From assembly GCA_035264765.1 (NCBI GenBank), contig DATFPQ010000147.1, positions 1-11,040 of the forward strand: DNA of 11,040 bases. Reading direction: 5' to 3'. This document shows, one piece after another, positions 5,627 through 11,040 of the stretch. Every line of letters starts with the position of its first letter. Within the stretch, counting starts at the first letter, position 1. The position numbers and the translations under genes are program-made. The notes beneath the pieces are model-generated. The model had not been told where the DNA came from and did no database searches. It worked only from the letters and a program-made list of their open reading frames with translations. The stretch is from DATFPQ01 sp035264765 (GTDB lineage: Bacteria; Actinomycetota; Actinomycetes; Actinomycetales; Angustibacteraceae).

Positions 5627-7126
5627 GTGGCTGAGTCCTTCGACGCCGTCGTCGTCGGCGCCGGGCCCAACGGCCTGGCCGGTGCTCTCGTGCTCGCCGC
5701 CGCGGGCCTGCAGGTCGTCGTCCTGGAGGCCGAGGAGACCCTCGGGGGCGGCGCCCGCACCCTCGAGCTGGTCTCGCCGGGGTACGAGCACGACCTCTGC
5801 TCCTCGGTTCACCCGATGGGCCTGGCGTCGCCGTTCTTCCGGGCGTTCGACCTGGCCCGGCACGGGGTCGAGATGCTGCAGCCGGAGGCCGCCTACGCCC
5901 AGCCGATCGAGGGGACACGGGCGGGCATCTGCTGGTCCGACCTGGAGCGGACGGTCGCCGAGCTCGGACCCGACGGGCCGTCCTGGCGGTCGCTGCTCGG
6001 GCCGCTCTCGCAGGACTGGCGCGGCCTCGTCGACACCCTGCTTTCGGACTTCAGGTCGGTGCCGCGCTCGCCGCTGACCACACTGCGGTTCGGCCTGCGG
6101 GTGCTCGACCAGGGAACCGCGGTGTGGAACCGCCGGTGGCAGACGCAGGAGGCGCCGGCGATGCTCTCCGGGGTCAGCTCCCACGCCATCTCCCCGCCCC
6201 GCTCGCTTGCCCCCGCGGCCGCTGGGCTGCTGCTCGCCTCGCTCGCGCACGCGCCGGGAATCGGTTGGCCCCTACCGCGCCGCGGCAGTCAGGCCATCGT
6301 CGACGCCATGGCCGCGCACCTGCGCACGCTGGGCGGCGAGCTCCGCATGGGGCACCGGGTGCGCACGCTGGACGAGCTGCCGACGTCCCGAGCCGTGCTC
6401 CTGGATGTCTCGGCGCGCGGGCTGCTGGAGATCGCCGGCGGGCGGCTGCCGACGTCCTACGCCGGCTGGCTGCAGCGCTTCCGTTTCGGCAGCGGGGCAT
6501 GCAAGGTGGACTTCGCGCTGAGCGGTCCGGTGCCGTGGCGGAATGAGGACGTCCGGCGGGCCGGCACGGTCCACCTCGGCGGCACCCGCGAGGACGTCGC
6601 CCGCGCCGAGCAACAGGTGCACGACGGCCAGCACCCCGACAACCCGTTCTGCATCGTGGTCCAGGCCGGCGTCGTCGACGACACCCGCGCTCCGGCCGGG
6701 CACGAGGCGCTGTGGAGCTACGCCCACGTGCCGCACGGCTCGCCGCGCGACCTGGGGGACGCGGTGGAGGCGCGGATCGAGGAGTTCGCGCCCGGCTTCC
6801 GTGACCTGGTGCTGCACCGCTCGGTCATCCCGGCCGCGGAGATGGTGGGCCACGACGCCAACTACGTGGGCGGCGACATCGCCGCCGGTGCCACGACCCC
6901 GTGGCAGATGTTGATGCGGCCGACCCCCACGTGGGACCCGTACCGGACGCCGGTGGAGGGTACGTACCTGTGCTCGGCCTCGACGCCGCCCGGACCCGGC
7001 GTCCACGGCATGCCCGGCGTGTGGGCGGCCAAGCGGGCGCTGCGGCAGGTCTTCGGGGATCGGCGCGACCCGCTGCGGCTGGTGGCGGAGTCGGTGGAAG
7101 GGTCCACGGCCGGCTCGGCGGCGTAG
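5627..7126 (+). CDS. FAD-dependent oxidoreductase, phytoene-desaturase/PYROXD2-like
   Basis: A 499-residue flavoprotein. The N-terminal Rossmann motif is VVVGAGPNGLAGA (residues 8-20; glycines 11, 13 and 16), followed by the acidic residue Glu34 that binds the FAD ribose and a GG(G)AR motif at about 40-44. The C-terminal segment YLCSASTPPGPGVHGMPGV, at about residue 446-465, is the second FAD-contact motif of the phytoene-dehydrogenase-like group (COG1233). AGPNGL followed by HDLCSSVHPMG resembles the PYROXD2-like branch rather than true carotenoid desaturases. No carotenoid genes are next to it, so a role in carotenoid synthesis is not supported; the substrate is unknown. GTG at 5627 is chosen because GGAGG lies 5 nt upstream and the FAD motif follows at once; the open frame back to 5507 is leader. 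It is transcribed alone and ends in a small hairpin. Confidence 0.88.
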   Translation: MAESFDAVVVGAGPNGLAGALVLAAAGLQVVVLEAEETLGGGARTLELVSPGYEHDLCSSVHPMGLASPFFRAFDLARHGVEMLQPEAAYAQPIEGTRAGICWSDLERTVAELGPDGPSWRSLLGPLSQDWRGLVDTLLSDFRSVPRSPLTTLRFGLRVLDQGTAVWNRRWQTQEAPAMLSGVSSHAISPPRSLAPAAAGLLLASLAHAPGIGWPLPRRGSQAIVDAMAAHLRTLGGELRMGHRVRTLDELPTSRAVLLDVSARGLLEIAGGRLPTSYAGWLQRFRFGSGACKVDFALSGPVPWRNEDVRRAGTVHLGGTREDVARAEQQVHDGQHPDNPFCIVVQAGVVDDTRAPAGHEALWSYAHVPHGSPRDLGDAVEARIEEFAPGFRDLVLHRSVIPAAEMVGHDANYVGGDIAAGATTPWQMLMRPTPTWDPYRTPVEGTYLCSASTPPGPGVHGMPGVWAAKRALRQVFGDRRDPLRLVAESVEGSTAGSAA

Positions 7127-7140
7127 GGCCGTCTCGGCCC
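7126..7140 (+). terminator. Small hairpin overlapping the oxidoreductase stop codon
   Basis: GGGCCG (7126-7131) and CGGCCC (7135-7140) form a perfect 6-bp stem with a 3-nt loop; the first G is the last base of the TAG stop. A pyrimidine-rich stretch follows, including a repeat of GTCTCGGCC (7131-7139 and 7141-7149), which supports termination. Confidence 0.5.
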
Positions 7141-7234
7141 GTCTCGGCCTCTCTCAGGACTTCTTGGCACCTTCCGGCACCTCTCAGTCCCCGCACAGCG
7201 ACGGCACCCGGGCGGCAAAGCGGCGCGCTCGACA

Positions 7235-7699
7235 GTGGTTGGGCCAGCACCCACCGCTTACCTGGAGACGGCGGCCGTCACGGGCGGCCTCGTCGACCCC
7301 ACCGTGGTGACCGACCGCAGAAGCGGCTCCGCGCCTTCGGTCCCGGTCTGCTCGCAGCGGCCAGGACCAGGGGCCGCCCGCGGCTGGCGCAGCGTGCAGG
7401 TCGCCGGCTCCGCCGTGCAGGTGCCCGGCGGGACCGCCCTGGACCTGACGGCCTTCGCCCTCCCGACGGCGCAGGACGACCTGGCCCCGGGTCATCACCC
7501 AGCTCACCGGCACGGGCGTGCGCGTGCGGTTGTCTTCGGCCTGGGCCTTGGGCTCACCAGCGCCAGCCTCGTGGCGCTGCACGCCGTTTCCTCCACACCA
7601 CCGCGCCTGCTGCAACTGGGCGTGCTCGTCGCCGCCAACGCGCTCGCGACGGTGCTGCGGTTCGTGCTGCTCCGCGCGTGGGTCTTCAACCGTCCTTGA
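7235..7699 (+). pseudogene. Probable decayed gene ending in a GtrA-like membrane segment
   Basis: The frame from 7235 to the TGA at 7699 encodes 154 residues. The last 60 or so (VVFGLGLGLTSASLVALHAV, then LGVLVAANALATVLRFVLLRAWVF) resemble the two C-terminal helices and the final R-x-W-V/T-F of GtrA-type proteins, including the GtrA tail of actinobacterial bifunctional glycosyltransferases. The rest of a GtrA domain (first two helices, NF-x-x-N region) and any glycosyltransferase part are missing. At 7488-7532 this frame has poor third-position G+C, while the next frame has G/C at every third position and reads RVITQLTGTGVRVRL, as though a frameshift pair or a junction of two fragments had occurred. 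The upstream part (7235-7487) is not recognised. No good ribosome binding site precedes the ATG/GTG candidates. A short functional membrane protein cannot be excluded. Confidence 0.5.
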
Positions 7700-7765
7700 C
7701 CGGCTCCCCCACGACCGCATCGCTCCACCCGCGCGGGTTCCGGCACGATCGCTCCCGCCCCGATC

Positions 7766-7796
7766 GCCTGGGGCCGGGCGCGCGCGCCCGCCAGGC
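7766..7796. terminator. Long GC hairpin between convergent genes
   Basis: GCCTGG (7766-7771) pairs with CCAGGC (7791-7796), enclosing the 14-bp perfect palindrome GGGCGCGCGCGCCC (7776-7789). The result is a long stem with one asymmetric internal loop. It lies 67 bp after the GtrA-like stop and could terminate transcription from both sides. No T-tract. Confidence 0.5.
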
Positions 7797-7841
7797 CCGC
7801 GGGGAGCAAGGCGGCGCGCAGCGAGCGCGCGGCGTCACACT

Positions 7842-7909
7842 CTTTGCGCAGCGAATGCCGGTTCCCCGGGCCGGAGAACCCCGGATCTACCGGCTTTCGG
7901 GACGCAAAG
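7842..7909. repeat. Nested inverted-repeat element, possible structured RNA
   Basis: Three inverted repeats: an outer CTTTGCG (7842-7848) with CGCAAAG (7903-7909), a middle GCCGGT (7857-7862) with ACCGGC (7889-7894), and an inner GGTTC (7860-7864) with GAACC (7876-7880). The outer pair encloses the other two; the middle and inner pairs share GGT at 7860-7862 and would be alternatives. The stretch GGGACGCAAAG (7899-7909) matches a short conserved piece of c-di-GMP-I (GEMM) riboswitches, but the remaining conserved pieces are not seen, and neither strand leads into the start of an intact gene. It could be a relic leader or a mobile-repeat fragment. Confidence 0.35.
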
Positions 7910-7953
7910 GTGAGGCCCGGACCAGCCGCGGGAGGCGTCAGCCGCGACGCGGA

Positions 7954-8220
7954 TCAGGGGTGGTCGCCGCCGGGGCCGGACGACGGGTCCCCGTTCCCAG
8001 GTTCCCTCGCCCCGCCCTCGCCGCCCTCCCGGCGCAGCCGCTCCTGCTCCCGGAAGCGCAGCCGGCGCAGCCGCCGGGTCATGTTCCGCATCAGCAGCCA
8101 GACGACGATCGCGAGCACGAACACGACCAGGAAGCCCCACAGCCCGGGCGACACGGACTCCGGGTCGGGAGCTGTCGGCCTGGTCGTGGCCCAGATCAGC
8201 GCCGTAGCGGTCGGGGTCAC
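7954..8220 (-). CDS. Small single-span membrane protein coupled to mca (Rv1083-like)
   Basis: An 88-residue protein with a short N-terminal region, one membrane helix (about residues 26-44, SPGLWGFLVVFVLAIVVWLL), then a strongly basic helix (MRNMTRRLRRLRFREQERLRRE, residues 44-65) and a disordered Gly/Pro/Asp-rich tail. The GTG start at 8220 overlaps the mca stop by 4 nt (GTGA), so it is translationally coupled to mca; the longer open frame upstream lies inside mca in another frame and is not used. In M. tuberculosis a small conserved hypothetical gene (Rv1083) follows mca in the same way. The function is unknown; position suggests a link with mycothiol-dependent detoxification, for example at the membrane where mercapturic acids leave the cell (inference). 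Confidence 0.83.
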   Translation of the reverse strand: MTPTATALIWATTRPTAPDPESVSPGLWGFLVVFVLAIVVWLLMRNMTRRLRRLRFREQERLRREGGEGGAREPGNGDPSSGPGGDHP

Positions 8221-9119
8221 AGCTGCTCCTGCGGCACCGCCACGAGCTGAGGCTGATCCGTGCGGATGCCGGCGAACAGGTCGTCCTCCGGAAGGTCCAC
8301 CGGGACCTCGCTGTGGGCCAGCTCGAAGTCCTCGGTCGGCCAGATCCGACGCTGCATGTCCCGGGGCACGGCGAACCACGTGCCGTCCGGGTCGACCTGA
8401 GTGGCGTGCGCGATCAGCGCCCGGTCGCGCACGTCGAACCAGTCGGCGCACGGCACCCGGGTGGTGATCGGCCGCTCTCCGCGCTCCTCCCAGCGGTGGA
8501 TCCACTCGGCGTACGGCGACTCCAGGCCCTCCTCGGTCATCGCCTCGTGGAAGGCCATGATCCGGGCACGGGACAGCGTCTGGTTGTAGTAGAGCTTGCT
8601 GGGCTGCCACGGCGGCCCAGCCTTGGGGTAGCGGTGCGGGTCCCCAGCCGCGTGGAAGGCCTCCACGCTGACCTTGTGGCACATGATGTGGTCGGGATGC
8701 GGGTAGCCGCCGTTCTCGTCGTACGTCGTGACGACGTGCGGCCGGAATTCGCGCATCAGCCGGACTAGCGGCTCGGCGGCCACGTGCAGCGGCTGGAGGG
8801 CGAAGCAGCCGACCGGAAGCGGCGGCAGCGGGTCGCCCTCCGGCAGCCCCGAGTCGACGAACCCCAGCCAGACGTGCTGGACGCCGAGGGCCTCCACGGC
8901 CGCCGCCATCTCCAGGCGGCGTAGCCCGGTGATGTCGCGGGCCACCTCCGGGGAGCCCTGCAGCGCCGGGTTCAGGATGTCGCCTCGTTCGCCGCCGGTG
9001 CAGCTGACCACCATCACCTCGCAGCCCTCTGCGACGTAGCGGGCCAGCGCGGCAGCCCCCTTGCTCGACTCGTCGTCGGGGTGGGCGTGCACGGCCATCA
9101 GCCGCAGTGGCTCAGTCAC
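8217..9119 (-). CDS. mca: Mycothiol S-conjugate amidase
   Basis: A 300-residue zinc amidase of the LmbE/PIG-L deacetylase family. Mca cleaves mycothiol conjugates of toxins and antibiotics to a mercapturic acid, which is exported, and GlcN-inositol, which is recycled to mycothiol. The start reads RLMAVHAHPDDESSKGA, with zinc ligands His13 and Asp16 and the catalytic Asp15 in AHPDDE. The third zinc ligand is probably His144 in YPHPDH (139-144). TGGERGDILNP (41-51), WLGFVDSGLP (84-93), TTYDENGGYP (131-140), SKLYYNQ and the C-terminal RIWPTEDFELA are typical of Mca rather than MshB. The GTG at 9119 is supported by AGGAG about 7 nt upstream and by the family N-terminus. It is followed by the overlapping small membrane-protein gene and is divergent from the DUF4307 gene. 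Confidence 0.95.
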   Translation of the reverse strand: MTEPLRLMAVHAHPDDESSKGAAALARYVAEGCEVMVVSCTGGERGDILNPALQGSPEVARDITGLRRLEMAAAVEALGVQHVWLGFVDSGLPEGDPLPPLPVGCFALQPLHVAAEPLVRLMREFRPHVVTTYDENGGYPHPDHIMCHKVSVEAFHAAGDPHRYPKAGPPWQPSKLYYNQTLSRARIMAFHEAMTEEGLESPYAEWIHRWEERGERPITTRVPCADWFDVRDRALIAHATQVDPDGTWFAVPRDMQRRIWPTEDFELAHSEVPVDLPEDDLFAGIRTDQPQLVAVPQEQL

Positions 9120-9255
9120 GAGGGATCTCCTGCTTCTGCGCGCGCGGCGGGGTCGCTCGCACGCGCCTGGTGGGGCGAGAGCGGTAGTGCGCGACAATCC
9201 TCTCAGGCACGCGTCCGCGCTCGGCACGTGCGTCCGTCCACCCAGGAGGCCTCCC
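9120..9255. promoter_or_regulatory. Divergent promoter region between mca and the DUF4307 gene
   Basis: A 136-bp gap that must hold both promoters. GACAAT at 9193-9198 is the only A/T-rich hexamer in it and could be a plus-strand -10 element, but no matching -35 hexamer is visible. On the minus side the mca ribosome binding site lies within 9126-9130; on the plus side AGGAGG occupies 9244-9249. No inverted repeat that would suggest an operator was seen. Confidence 0.35.
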
Positions 9256-9663
9256 CTGAGCACCGCGGTCCCCTCGCGAACGCCGCCGCCGGACCGGTAC
9301 GGCACCCCCTCCGCGGCGCGGCGCCTCGCTGTCGTCGTCGCTTCGGTCGTGCTGGCGGTGGCCGGGCTGGCCTGGGTGATCTGGGCGGGGCTCGGTCAGG
9401 CCAGTGCGGACGTGCGCTGGACCGACGTCGGCTTCCAGATCGTCGACAACAGCCGGGTCACGGTCACGTATGACGTGGGGAAGGATCCGGCGGCCACGGC
9501 GGTCTGCTCGTTGCAGGCGCTGGACCAGGGGAAGTCCACCGTGGGCATCGCGCGCGTCACGATCGGCCCGACGTCCGCGCGCGTGACGCGCCGCACCGAC
9601 GAGATCCGGACGTCGGCATTGGCCGTTACCGGTGTGGTGAAGGAGTGCGCGCTGCGGCCCTGA
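9256..9663 (+). CDS. DUF4307 membrane protein (Rv1081c-like), apparent CTG start
   Basis: A 135-residue protein with a short Pro-rich N-terminus containing PPPDRYGTP (the usual 'RYG' opening of the family), one membrane helix (about residues 22-45, RLAVVVASVVLAVAGLAWVIWAG) and an extracytoplasmic beta-rich domain. That domain carries two conserved-looking cysteines, in AVCSLQAL and at the C-terminus in KECALRP, plausibly a disulfide. Its position between divergent mca and greA matches the DUF4307 membrane gene Rv1081c. The start is unusual: no ATG, GTG or TTG lies between the AGGAGG at 9244-9249 and the conserved RYG motif, whereas a CTG lies at 9256 with ideal 6-nt spacing. GTG at 9187 is a possible longer start but would place the best ribosome binding site inside the gene. 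Function unknown. Confidence 0.82.
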   Translation: MSTAVPSRTPPPDRYGTPSAARRLAVVVASVVLAVAGLAWVIWAGLGQASADVRWTDVGFQIVDNSRVTVTYDVGKDPAATAVCSLQALDQGKSTVGIARVTIGPTSARVTRRTDEIRTSALAVTGVVKECALRP

Positions 9664-9717
9664 GCTTCCTGGACCATGAGCATTCTGTGGAGGGAGGGGC
9701 GCGGTCCCGGCCGGCGT

Positions 9718-9726
9718 TGGTATTAT
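9718..9726 (+). promoter_or_regulatory. Extended -10 promoter of greA
   Basis: TGGTATTAT combines an extended -10 TGN (9718-9720) with the -10 hexamer TATTAT (9721-9726), a marked A/T island in GC-rich DNA. No good -35 is visible, as expected for extended -10 promoters. It lies about 95 bp upstream of the greA GTG, so greA would have its own leader of roughly 90 nt independent of the DUF4307 gene. Confidence 0.55.
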
Positions 9727-9821
9727 CGACGCTTCCCCACGCGACGGCCGGGGCCCCGGAAAAAGGGGTCGGACGCCGCACGCGCACGCGGAACCGCGTG
9801 CTCGACGGACTAGGAGAGACC

Positions 9822-10310
9822 GTGACCGACACCACCGAGAACGTCACCTGGCTGACCCAGGAGGCGTACGACCGGCTGAAGGCCGAGCGTGACCACCTCG
9901 CGGGGGACGGCCGGACCGAGATCGCCAAGAAGATCGAGGCCGCCCGAGACGAGGGCGACCTCCGCGAGAACGGCGGCTACCACGCCGCCAAGGAGGAGCA
10001 GGGCAAGCAGGAGGTCCGGATCCGCCAGCTGACCCAGCTGCTGGAGAGCGCGAAGGTCGGCACCGCACCCGCCGACAACGGCATCGTAGCGCCGGGCATG
10101 GTGGTCTCCGTCGACCTCGGCGGTGAGGAGCTGACCTTCCTGCTCGGCAGCCGCGAGGTCTCCGACCCCTCGCTCGACGTCTACAGCGAGAAGTCGCCGC
10201 TCGGCGCGGCCATCAACGGGCACAAGGCAGGGGACAGCACGTCCTACCAGGCGCCGAACGGTCGCCAGGTGGCCGTCAAGATCCTGGCGGCCAAGCCTTA
10301 CGGCGGCTGA
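9822..10310 (+). CDS. greA: Transcription elongation factor GreA
   Basis: A 162-residue protein, the usual length for GreA. It enters the secondary channel of RNA polymerase and stimulates cleavage of backtracked transcripts. The N-terminal coiled coil (about residues 10-80) starts TWLTQEAYDRLKAERDHL and has the tip motif ARDEGDLRENGGYHAAKEEQG (its first part is at 41-52), with the acidic tip residues Asp46 and Glu49 matching those that hold the catalytic magnesium. The C-terminal FKBP-like domain (about 85-160) contains GMVVSVDL, SEKSPLGAAINGHKAGDS and a closing VKILAAKPYGG. The GTG at 9822 is preceded by AGGAGA at 4-5 nt. It has its own extended -10 promoter and a strong terminator directly downstream. 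Confidence 0.96.
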   Translation: MTDTTENVTWLTQEAYDRLKAERDHLAGDGRTEIAKKIEAARDEGDLRENGGYHAAKEEQGKQEVRIRQLTQLLESAKVGTAPADNGIVAPGMVVSVDLGGEELTFLLGSREVSDPSLDVYSEKSPLGAAINGHKAGDSTSYQAPNGRQVAVKILAAKPYGG

Positions 10311-10329
10311 CCACCATCTCAGCGTGAAG

Positions 10330-10359
10330 GGCCGCTCCGCCGCACCCGGCGGGGCGGCC
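10330..10359. terminator. Strong terminator after greA, probably bidirectional
   Basis: GGCCGCTCCGCC (10330-10341) and GGCGGGGCGGCC (10348-10359) form a 12-bp stem with one T-G pair and a 6-nt loop, followed by the T-rich TGTTGCGTTTC. It starts about 20 bp after the greA stop and also lies downstream of the converging permease gene, so it may serve both. Confidence 0.78.
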
Positions 10360-10403
10360 TGTTGCGTTTCGGAAGGGCCGCCGGCCATGGCCGCGACCAT
10401 CGG

Positions 10404-11040
10404 TCAGCGGGACGCCGCCCGCAGGTACTGCCGGGTGGCCAGCGGGACGAAGACCGCGAGGATGGCCACGGCCCACAGCATCGTGTACAGCGCAGGGTGC
10501 TGGATCGACCACGCCTCGGAGTTGTTCCGCAGGCTCGGGTCGCTCGGCACGTTGCCGAACAGCGCCCGGCAGGCCTCGCTGAGCGTGGTGACCGGGTTCC
10601 ACTCGGCGAACCGCTGCAGCACGCTGGGCAGTGACTCCAGCGGGACGAAGGTGCTGGCGGCGAACGTCAGTGGGAACAGCACGATGAAGGCCGCGTTGTT
10701 GACGACTTCGACCGTGGGCACGAGGAGGCCGACGAAGGCCATCACCCAGGAGAAGGCGTAGGAGAACAGCAGCAGCAGCGCGAAGCCCGCGAGCGCCTCG
10801 GGTACCGAGGTGTGGATCCGCCACCCGACCACCAGGCCGGTCAGGCTCATCACGACGATGACGATCACGTTGTTCAGGACGTCGGAGAACGTCCGGCCCA
10901 CGAGCACCGCCGAGCGGGACATCGGCAGCGAGCGGAAGCGGTCGATGATGCCCTTGTGCATGTCGTCGGCCAGGCCGGTGCCGGTCAGCGTCGCCCCGAA
11001 GACCACGGTCTGCGCGAAGATCCCCGCCATCAGGAACTCG
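10404..11040 (-). CDS. DrrB-like ABC-2 transporter permease, C-terminal part (runs off right edge)
   Basis: The minus strand is open from the window edge to a stop at 10404, giving the last 212 or so residues of an ABC-2 permease. An ATG at 11030 exists but the frame stays open before it with the typical 'EFLMAGIFAQTVVFGATLTG' sequence, so the true start is outside the window. Diagnostic for the daunorubicin-resistance DrrB type are GIIDRFRSLPMSRSAVLVGR, WVMAFVGLLVPTVEVVNNAAF, FPLTFAASTFVPLESLPSVL and FAEWNPVTTLSEACRALF. About five membrane helices are present, the last near LWAVAILAVFVPLATRQYL. Its ATPase partner should be the next gene upstream, to the right. This class exports antibiotics or lipids; the substrate cannot be told from the sequence. 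Confidence 0.9.
   Translation of the reverse strand, partial: EFLMAGIFAQTVVFGATLTGTGLADDMHKGIIDRFRSLPMSRSAVLVGRTFSDVLNNVIVIVVMSLTGLVVGWRIHTSVPEALAGFALLLLFSYAFSWVMAFVGLLVPTVEVVNNAAFIVLFPLTFAASTFVPLESLPSVLQRFAEWNPVTTLSEACRALFGNVPSDPSLRNNSEAWSIQHPALYTMLWAVAILAVFVPLATRQYLRAASR

Larger units (their letters stand above)
7700..7953. other. Convergent intergenic region with structured repeats
   Basis: About 250 bp between the end of the GtrA-like remnant (plus) and the end of the small membrane-protein gene (minus). No coding signal was seen on either strand. It holds the GC hairpin at 7766-7796 and the nested inverted repeats at 7842-7909, described separately. The rest is GC-rich with short alternating GC runs (for example 7811-7832) and shows nothing else recognisable. 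Confidence 0.55.

Noticed and set aside
5627..7126. Carotenoid biosynthesis gene (crtI)
   Set aside because: The N-terminal and C-terminal FAD motifs fit the wider phytoene-dehydrogenase-like group, but the substrate region looks PYROXD2-like and no carotenoid genes are nearby.
7184..7720. Minus-strand open frame opposite the GtrA-like remnant
   Set aside because: Gly/Arg/His/Gln-rich sequence without hydrophobic segments; the plus strand here has the membrane-segment pattern, so this is antisense shadow.
7899..7909. c-di-GMP-I riboswitch call from GGGACGCAAAG
   Set aside because: Only one short conserved piece is present and no gene start follows on either strand; reported only as a structured repeat of unknown nature.
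6901..8250. Long plus-strand open frame after and within the oxidoreductase
   Set aside because: It is arginine-rich with no domain, overlaps the oxidoreductase end and the small membrane-protein gene, and is a stop-poor shadow frame typical of GC-rich DNA.
1..11040. CRISPR arrays, tRNA/rRNA genes, insertion sequences, prophage genes
   Set aside because: No regularly spaced repeats, cloverleaf-like stretches, transposase motifs or phage proteins were seen on either strand.

Overview
The window comes from a very G+C-rich actinobacterium. Codon third positions are almost all G or C, GTG starts preceded by GGAGG-type ribosome binding sites are common, and a mycothiol S-conjugate amidase gene (mca) is present; mycothiol is the characteristic low-molecular-weight thiol of Actinobacteria. 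The block greA / DUF4307 gene / divergent mca / small membrane-protein gene has the same order as Rv1080c-Rv1081c-Rv1082-Rv1083 of Mycobacterium tuberculosis, so positions 7954-10310 are conserved actinobacterial chromosome. No phage gene, transposase, tRNA, rRNA or CRISPR array was seen. The genus cannot be fixed from this sequence alone.

Layout, left to right. Positions 1-589 (minus) hold the start of an EamA/DMT-type transporter that runs off the left edge. It is divergent from a CGNR zinc-finger regulator (665-1210, plus), and the gap between them carries a direct repeat that could be an operator. Next comes a tight plus-strand operon: a membrane-anchored LolA/RseB-like protein (1263-2402), a BcrA-type ABC ATPase (2399-3325) and an ABC-2 permease (3322-4134), the last two each overlapping the gene before by 4 nt. 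This reads as an exporter module with a surface-exposed partner of unknown substrate. A membrane-anchored lipase-like alpha/beta hydrolase (4146-4979, minus) converges on it, and the two stop codons lie in the two arms of one small hairpin. A small 89-residue protein of unknown function (5135-5404) ends at a strong hairpin terminator. A long-leadered FAD-dependent oxidoreductase of the phytoene-desaturase/PYROXD2 type follows (5627-7126).

Positions 7127-7953 are the least ordinary part. They contain an apparent gene remnant whose 3' end looks like the last membrane segments of a GtrA-type protein (7235-7699), a long GC hairpin (7766-7796), and a nested inverted-repeat element (7842-7909) lying between convergent genes with no obvious gene to control.

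From 7954 to 10310 is the conserved mycothiol/GreA block: an 88-residue single-span membrane protein translationally coupled to mca (both minus), then, divergent, the DUF4307 membrane protein (apparently starting at CTG) and the transcription elongation factor gene greA with its own extended -10 promoter. A strong terminator (10330-10359) separates greA from a convergent DrrB-like ABC-2 permease (10404-11040, minus) that continues past the right edge.

The candidates most worth follow-up are the LolA-like/ABC operon (no known substrate), the 89-residue orphan protein, the decayed GtrA-like locus with the structured element next to it, and the CTG start of the DUF4307 gene. None is proven to be a new system from sequence alone.
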